A DNA stretch of 64,000 nt from Spirometra erinaceieuropaei (Eukaryota > Platyhelminthes > Cestoda > Diphyllobothriidea > Diphyllobothriidae). The DNA is taken from positions 123,939-187,938 of the forward strand of contig CACRXP010000872.1 in assembly GCA_902702965.1 (NCBI GenBank), read 5' to 3'. Under the pieces are notes generated by a model, which saw only the letters and a list, made by a program, of their open reading frames with translations, did no database searches and was not told where the DNA came from. Of this stretch, positions 60,501 to 64,000 are shown piece after piece (position 1 is the first letter of the stretch; the number at the start of each line of letters is the position of its first letter). A program made the position numbers and the translations under genes.

Positions 60501-61530
60501 CTGTTGGTGGTGTAGACTGCGTGCGCTCTTTTATTTTGAACTGGAGAGTGCGGATTTCTTCACCATTAGTATCAAAACGATCCCTGCGCCAACGGCGTGC
60601 GCGGCCAAGAGTTTCCTTTGCGATAGGACATGTTGTATTCCGCAGATCCCCCAGCTGGATTTCAACATTGGTATGGGCACTCAAGGTTTACATTTGTTAC
60701 AGTTTGGAGTTCATGCAATTGCGAATGTGCCATCGGTGTTCAGCCGTATCTATTAACGCAGTAATTAATTTATCTGATGCCGACTTGCCTGGCGGTCTGC
60801 TGCGCAGTTGCAGTTGGTGGTCAGCCCAGCAGTCAGCAGTTTACACTGCCTTGGGCACGAACACGTCACGCTGGTCACGCTTCCGAACTAGGGTGTACTT
60901 CAGCAGATGCCAGTAGCACTGGCGAGAGTGCATCAACGTCACCTTCTGCTGGGTCGTAGGGAGGAAGATGCTACTCAGGCGGAAGCTCTGTTTTATGCAG
61001 ACCAACAGGAAGAGAAGTCAATGGCCGTTGTGCCTACCGATCCCGTGGCAGCCGAATACTCCCTCCCATACAACTTCATCAGTGTCAGCGTGACCGCTGA
61101 AGTCGCCAATGACAATCGGTTTGACCGCATTCGGCACAGCCGGGAGTCAGGAGTGCAGGTTTCCGTAAAATTTATACTTCACATCATCAGAGCCGGTCAT
61201 TGGGGGGAATGAAGTAGGTGCTGACGGGAGTAGCATATATGTTCCCGGAAAGAGGCGAGTGGGGAGTAAGTAGACGATCATTTATACCCTGCGGTAGGCA
61301 AGACAGCCGCCTCACGACGTCGTTCCAGACGGCGAAATTGATTCTAGCACATCGTAGCACTGATTTTGAACGTTCGTTCCAGCAAAAGGTCCAAACGGCG
61401 CCCAACTTTGGTGCCCCTGCTAGACGAATTGGGTCACATCGAGAACTACAGTTCTCAAATTTTAACGGACCAATTCGCATCGAATTACCGAAACGAATGC
61501 CCGAAGGTGCACACCATCGTAGTTGACTGT
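57540..61530 (-). pseudogene. RTE-like non-LTR retrotransposon, copy 2, nearly full-length relic
   Basis: Minus-strand order: VRRLSCLPQGINDR (about 61300), the endonuclease box VIGDFSGHADTDE (61085-61112), LMHSRQCYWHLLKYTLVRKRDQRDVFV (about 60920) and WADHQLQ, with Asp-His kept (about 60820). The linker LGRARRW/NFFAAIKTVDGPLVKG (60600 to 60340) and SSGKALRENAIPADIF (about 60090) follow. RT parts are EAFGGVNSDRL...LKFGCPALFTEVVKQ (about 59240-59330), GCVIDPTLFSPLF (about 59140), VEKLAYLGSTVSRN (about 58950), FHLSCLRRMLKL (about 58700) and LQIISDTWEDLIQDRQT (about 58470). The FADD block between GCV...LFS and YLGS is deleted. The C-terminus has two decayed C2H2 fingers (about 58060-57930). Many stops. 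Dead copy of the family at 26.7-29.5 kb. Confidence 0.88.
57900..58110 (-). pseudogene. decayed C2H2 zinc-finger tail of RTE copy 2
   Basis: Within the 143-aa minus frame, ACPYGNLTSESLIGLIGYLRSD stands where this family has CxxC...GLxGHLRxH, and FLHLPRTFGYRMVYSVIYMKI where it has CPHCPRTFxHRMGLxGHMRIH (each over 21-22 residues). Cys2 of finger 1 and most Cys/His of finger 2 are substituted, so neither would bind zinc. A better-kept copy of the same tail is at 61750-62020. Confidence 0.65.
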
Positions 61531-61749
61531 TCTGCTCTTTATTTTGCGAGGATAAGCCACGGAAGTCTAAAACACATCAACGCGCCTCGACCTACCTGGA
61601 CACACATCTCTACACAGAAGCAAACAAACGAGTTTCAGGAAACCGTTCAGAAGACGAATAAGCAATCATTGGAAAAAGAAGTTTATTAGCCTGACGCTTC
61701 GGATTCTCAGTGGAACCCGCCATCGGAGGCAGTCGCAGGTAAGGGTAGT

Positions 61750-62020
61750 GGAGGCACAAGGAGTGCAGTATTTATAATACGTAGCTGCCACATGCATTAA
61801 TGTGTTTCAGACTTCCGTTTTTTACCGCTAGTTTTTCTGCGGGCGCATATGCCGAGCACACCCAGGAGATGACTAAATGCCTGCGGACAGTGTGAGCAGG
61901 TGACACGGGCGTGATTAGTATGTGTTAGGGCTCCCAACACTGGGTCTCTGATATGTGTGTGACGAATTCGCAAGTGACCGGTTAGGCTAACATCGGTATG
62001 ATTGTATGGAAGTTGAGGGA
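61750..62020 (-). pseudogene. zinc-finger tail of a third RTE-like copy
   Basis: The minus strand encodes SLTGHLRIRHTHIRDPVLGA (about 61930-61990), then VTCSHCPQAFSHLLGVLG (about 61850-61900). This is the inter-finger linker and the start of the last C2H2 finger of the RTE-like family, with its CxxC intact and the final His pair lost. No RT or endonuclease of this copy was found to its right, so it is a short 3' fragment. It ends about 220 bases before the 5' start of copy 2, in the same orientation. Confidence 0.7.
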
Positions 62021-64000
62021 TTTTACACGGATGAGGTTACCTTATCTCAGATACACTGGCGATAATTAATACGCGCGATAATGTAGCATAGGCGACACCA
62101 TCCGGGATTGCTATTTCGGGCACGGTCACGATACTAGCAAGCTCTCATTAGCAAGATACTGACGACACCCGCCAAACTCATTGATGAACCTGGTGAATAT
62201 TTCTGCCTCGAACCGTCTCGGCAACCAGCTTTCACCCGTGGCACCTAATGACAGTGATCGGCATGGCCACAACATAAAGTTTCCTGTCTTTGACCGGCGA
62301 GCTAAATGAAATGTGTGTTTTCACACCCGGTAGTATCTAAGCTATCCCCCGTCCTCCTTCCCCACCACCAGACAGAACGTTGTTACAGAGAGGGCGACAG
62401 GAAATCCTGTATGTGGCTCGGGTCTACAAGCTTCTTAGCTATATCAGCCACTGCGCCCGCGCTCGCCCCCGGTATTCTATATATTGTCAAGCCATCGGAG
62501 CCAGGCGGTGAGTGGAGTTAGGTAGATTCGTCACGGGTTTGCCTTATGTATGATTTCCTGCCCTGCGCCCACTCCATGCGACGCACAGCGTATGCTGTCG
62601 TGCACGACGCTTTTTCATTCGCTTTACTGCGTTTGGCTGTATGGATCCTTTTAACAAAGAGCGCTCAGAATGGTTCACGCCACACAATCCTGTTTGTCAA
62701 AGGCGCACAGAACTCAGACAGTGTGCTTGAATAAACTCCGGCATTGCATATGGTCGGGAAAGGTCATTGTGTTTGCCGCTGGATCGGGGACCGGGAACCA
62801 GAATTCAAGCAACTCAGGTGTCACGAAGATATCGTCTCTCAGGAGCATTTGTGTCTTCTGGAACTTGAGGATGTGACCGGGTCTCGTCTCATGAGCCAAG
62901 ATTTGATAATTGGCAAGGTAGCTTATGTAACACAAAGTCACCGTCTAACGCATCTACATACGGACTTGGATTTTACACAGGCAGGATAAGTCACGATATG
63001 AAGGAGCCATTGTTGTCGTACCCTCCGTCCAATAATGTCCGCCTTATCCCTTTAGCTGATAACACTCTAGTGCATGACGCTTGGCGCGTTGTAAAGAGCT
63101 GACACTAGCCATTTTAATTATAGTGAGCAATGCGCTGCATTTGAGGATGAGTATCTGCGCAGTTTCCTCCCTTCCTTGTCCCATACACCAGCGGTCTGCC
63201 CTGGCCTGTCAGCCGACTGTTGTTGGGATTGGACACAACGACTGACTATATGTGCATCTGCGCCTTAGGCCTGCTGCATGCGCATATAACAACAATCAGA
63301 GACTCATACTCCGCGCAGAGCGACTTGTACATGCTTTGAACCAATGTGACTTCCGTTTCGGCCCTGTGAAACTGCGGCCTGAACCGCCTGGGAACCGATG
63401 ATTTAGTTTGGTACTAAAAACGTTTATACTGTTGGATTCTTCCGCATGAAATAGCTTTCTGTGTCATTTTTAAGTTAATAATATCAAAGGCAAAGCACGC
63501 TCAGCCTCTTGATTTCCAAGAAAGTTAGTCAAACGCGTTTCGGAAACAATGAACTGCAAAAGTTACGTACTTAATTGCGCAAGCTTTAGAAAGTTAAGTT
63601 TGCTGAACTGGCGGTAGAGAACGAGAAATAGTTCTTTTACAGTTGTTCCAACAGATATTAAGCTGCCAGAACTGCCAGAACAAACTGGTTAAAAACCTTA
63701 AAACGTCATCATATTTCATCCAACTGAGTCCAATTTCTCTAGTACGGCCGGGCATGGACGTTCTGAACAAAGTCTAATTGGTATCCACATTAATGTTCCT
63801 AAATTTCACATTTTCGGGTAGAGGGTCCAAACCTTCTTATTTTGAAAATAACAATGATGTCATATAGTTTGTGGAAACCAACACGCTGAATATCAAGCCT
63901 CTTTTTAATTCTGTTCTAAATGCGTTACTGACTATCGCTTCGTGTATTTTTTGGTTTTTTGGGCAAAAAATCCAATTATTCGCAAGAGTACCCATGATTC
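62021..64000. other. no recognisable gene; weak match to RTE 3' flank near 63.2 kb
   Basis: 63195-63240 (GGCCTGTCAGCC...TGGGATTGG) resembles 57565-57595 (AGCCTGTTAG TGGGATTGG), the sequence beyond the 3' end of RTE copy 2, so it may be a 3'-flank fragment of another copy. Frames up to 81 aa around 62300-63000 are unassigned. Confidence 0.3.

Overview
This window looks like repeat-rich intergenic or intronic DNA from a parasitic flatworm, most likely a tapeworm of the diphyllobothriidean type (inference). The basis is the mixture of repeats: Penelope-like elements (PLEs) with GIY-YIG endonucleases, an RTE-like non-LTR retrotransposon with C-terminal C2H2 zinc fingers, a CR1-like element, a Merlin DNA transposon, tRNA-derived SINEs and degenerate TTAGGG-type repeats. 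No host protein-coding exon, rRNA or intact tRNA could be recognised. There is no operon structure and no CRISPR array. The long reading frames outside mobile elements look like chance frames or antisense shadows.

Layout. 1-720: trinucleotide microsatellites and a telomere-like patch. 1553-2002: a foldback/MITE-like element with 24-bp perfect terminal inverted repeats enclosing telomere-like repeats. 4540-4665: a tRNA-derived SINE. 2-19 kb is otherwise featureless apart from a GC-richer block at 5.4-6.6 kb. 19440-21530: a decayed, 5'-truncated CR1-like retrotransposon (minus strand), followed by a PLE fragment at 21690-22010. 23649-24432: a deletion derivative of a Merlin transposon with intact terminal inverted repeats and target duplication. 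26750-29520: RTE-like copy 1 (plus strand). 32227-32615: a second MITE-like inverted-repeat pair. 35.5 kb: another SINE. 36.1-36.8 kb: convergent PLE fragments. 39935-40405 and 42684-43122: two direct LTR-like repeats that each carry a perfect heat-shock element. 45600-46800: a PLE reverse transcriptase plus endonuclease relic. 49667-51165: two divergent PLE ends forming a long hairpin, then a 46-C tract, telomere-like repeats and the end of the 1.5-kb foldback family. 52165-53060: a PLE with an inverted 5' part and a hammerhead-like tail. 55.2-55.6 kb: a divergent pair of SINEs. 57540-61530: RTE-like copy 2 (minus strand), with a zinc-finger tail of a third copy immediately beyond it at 61750-62020.

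Almost every element is dead: frameshifts, stop codons and loss of catalytic residues are visible. The exceptions are two GIY-YIG endonuclease frames (49667-50407 and 52446-52922) that are open but lack the reverse transcriptase part. About a quarter of the window is assigned to repeats by eye; the true fraction is probably higher. The most unusual structures are the PLE hairpin joined to telomere-like DNA, the telomere-like foldback family, the heat-shock-element LTR-like repeats, and the RTE copies that keep or lose different catalytic blocks.
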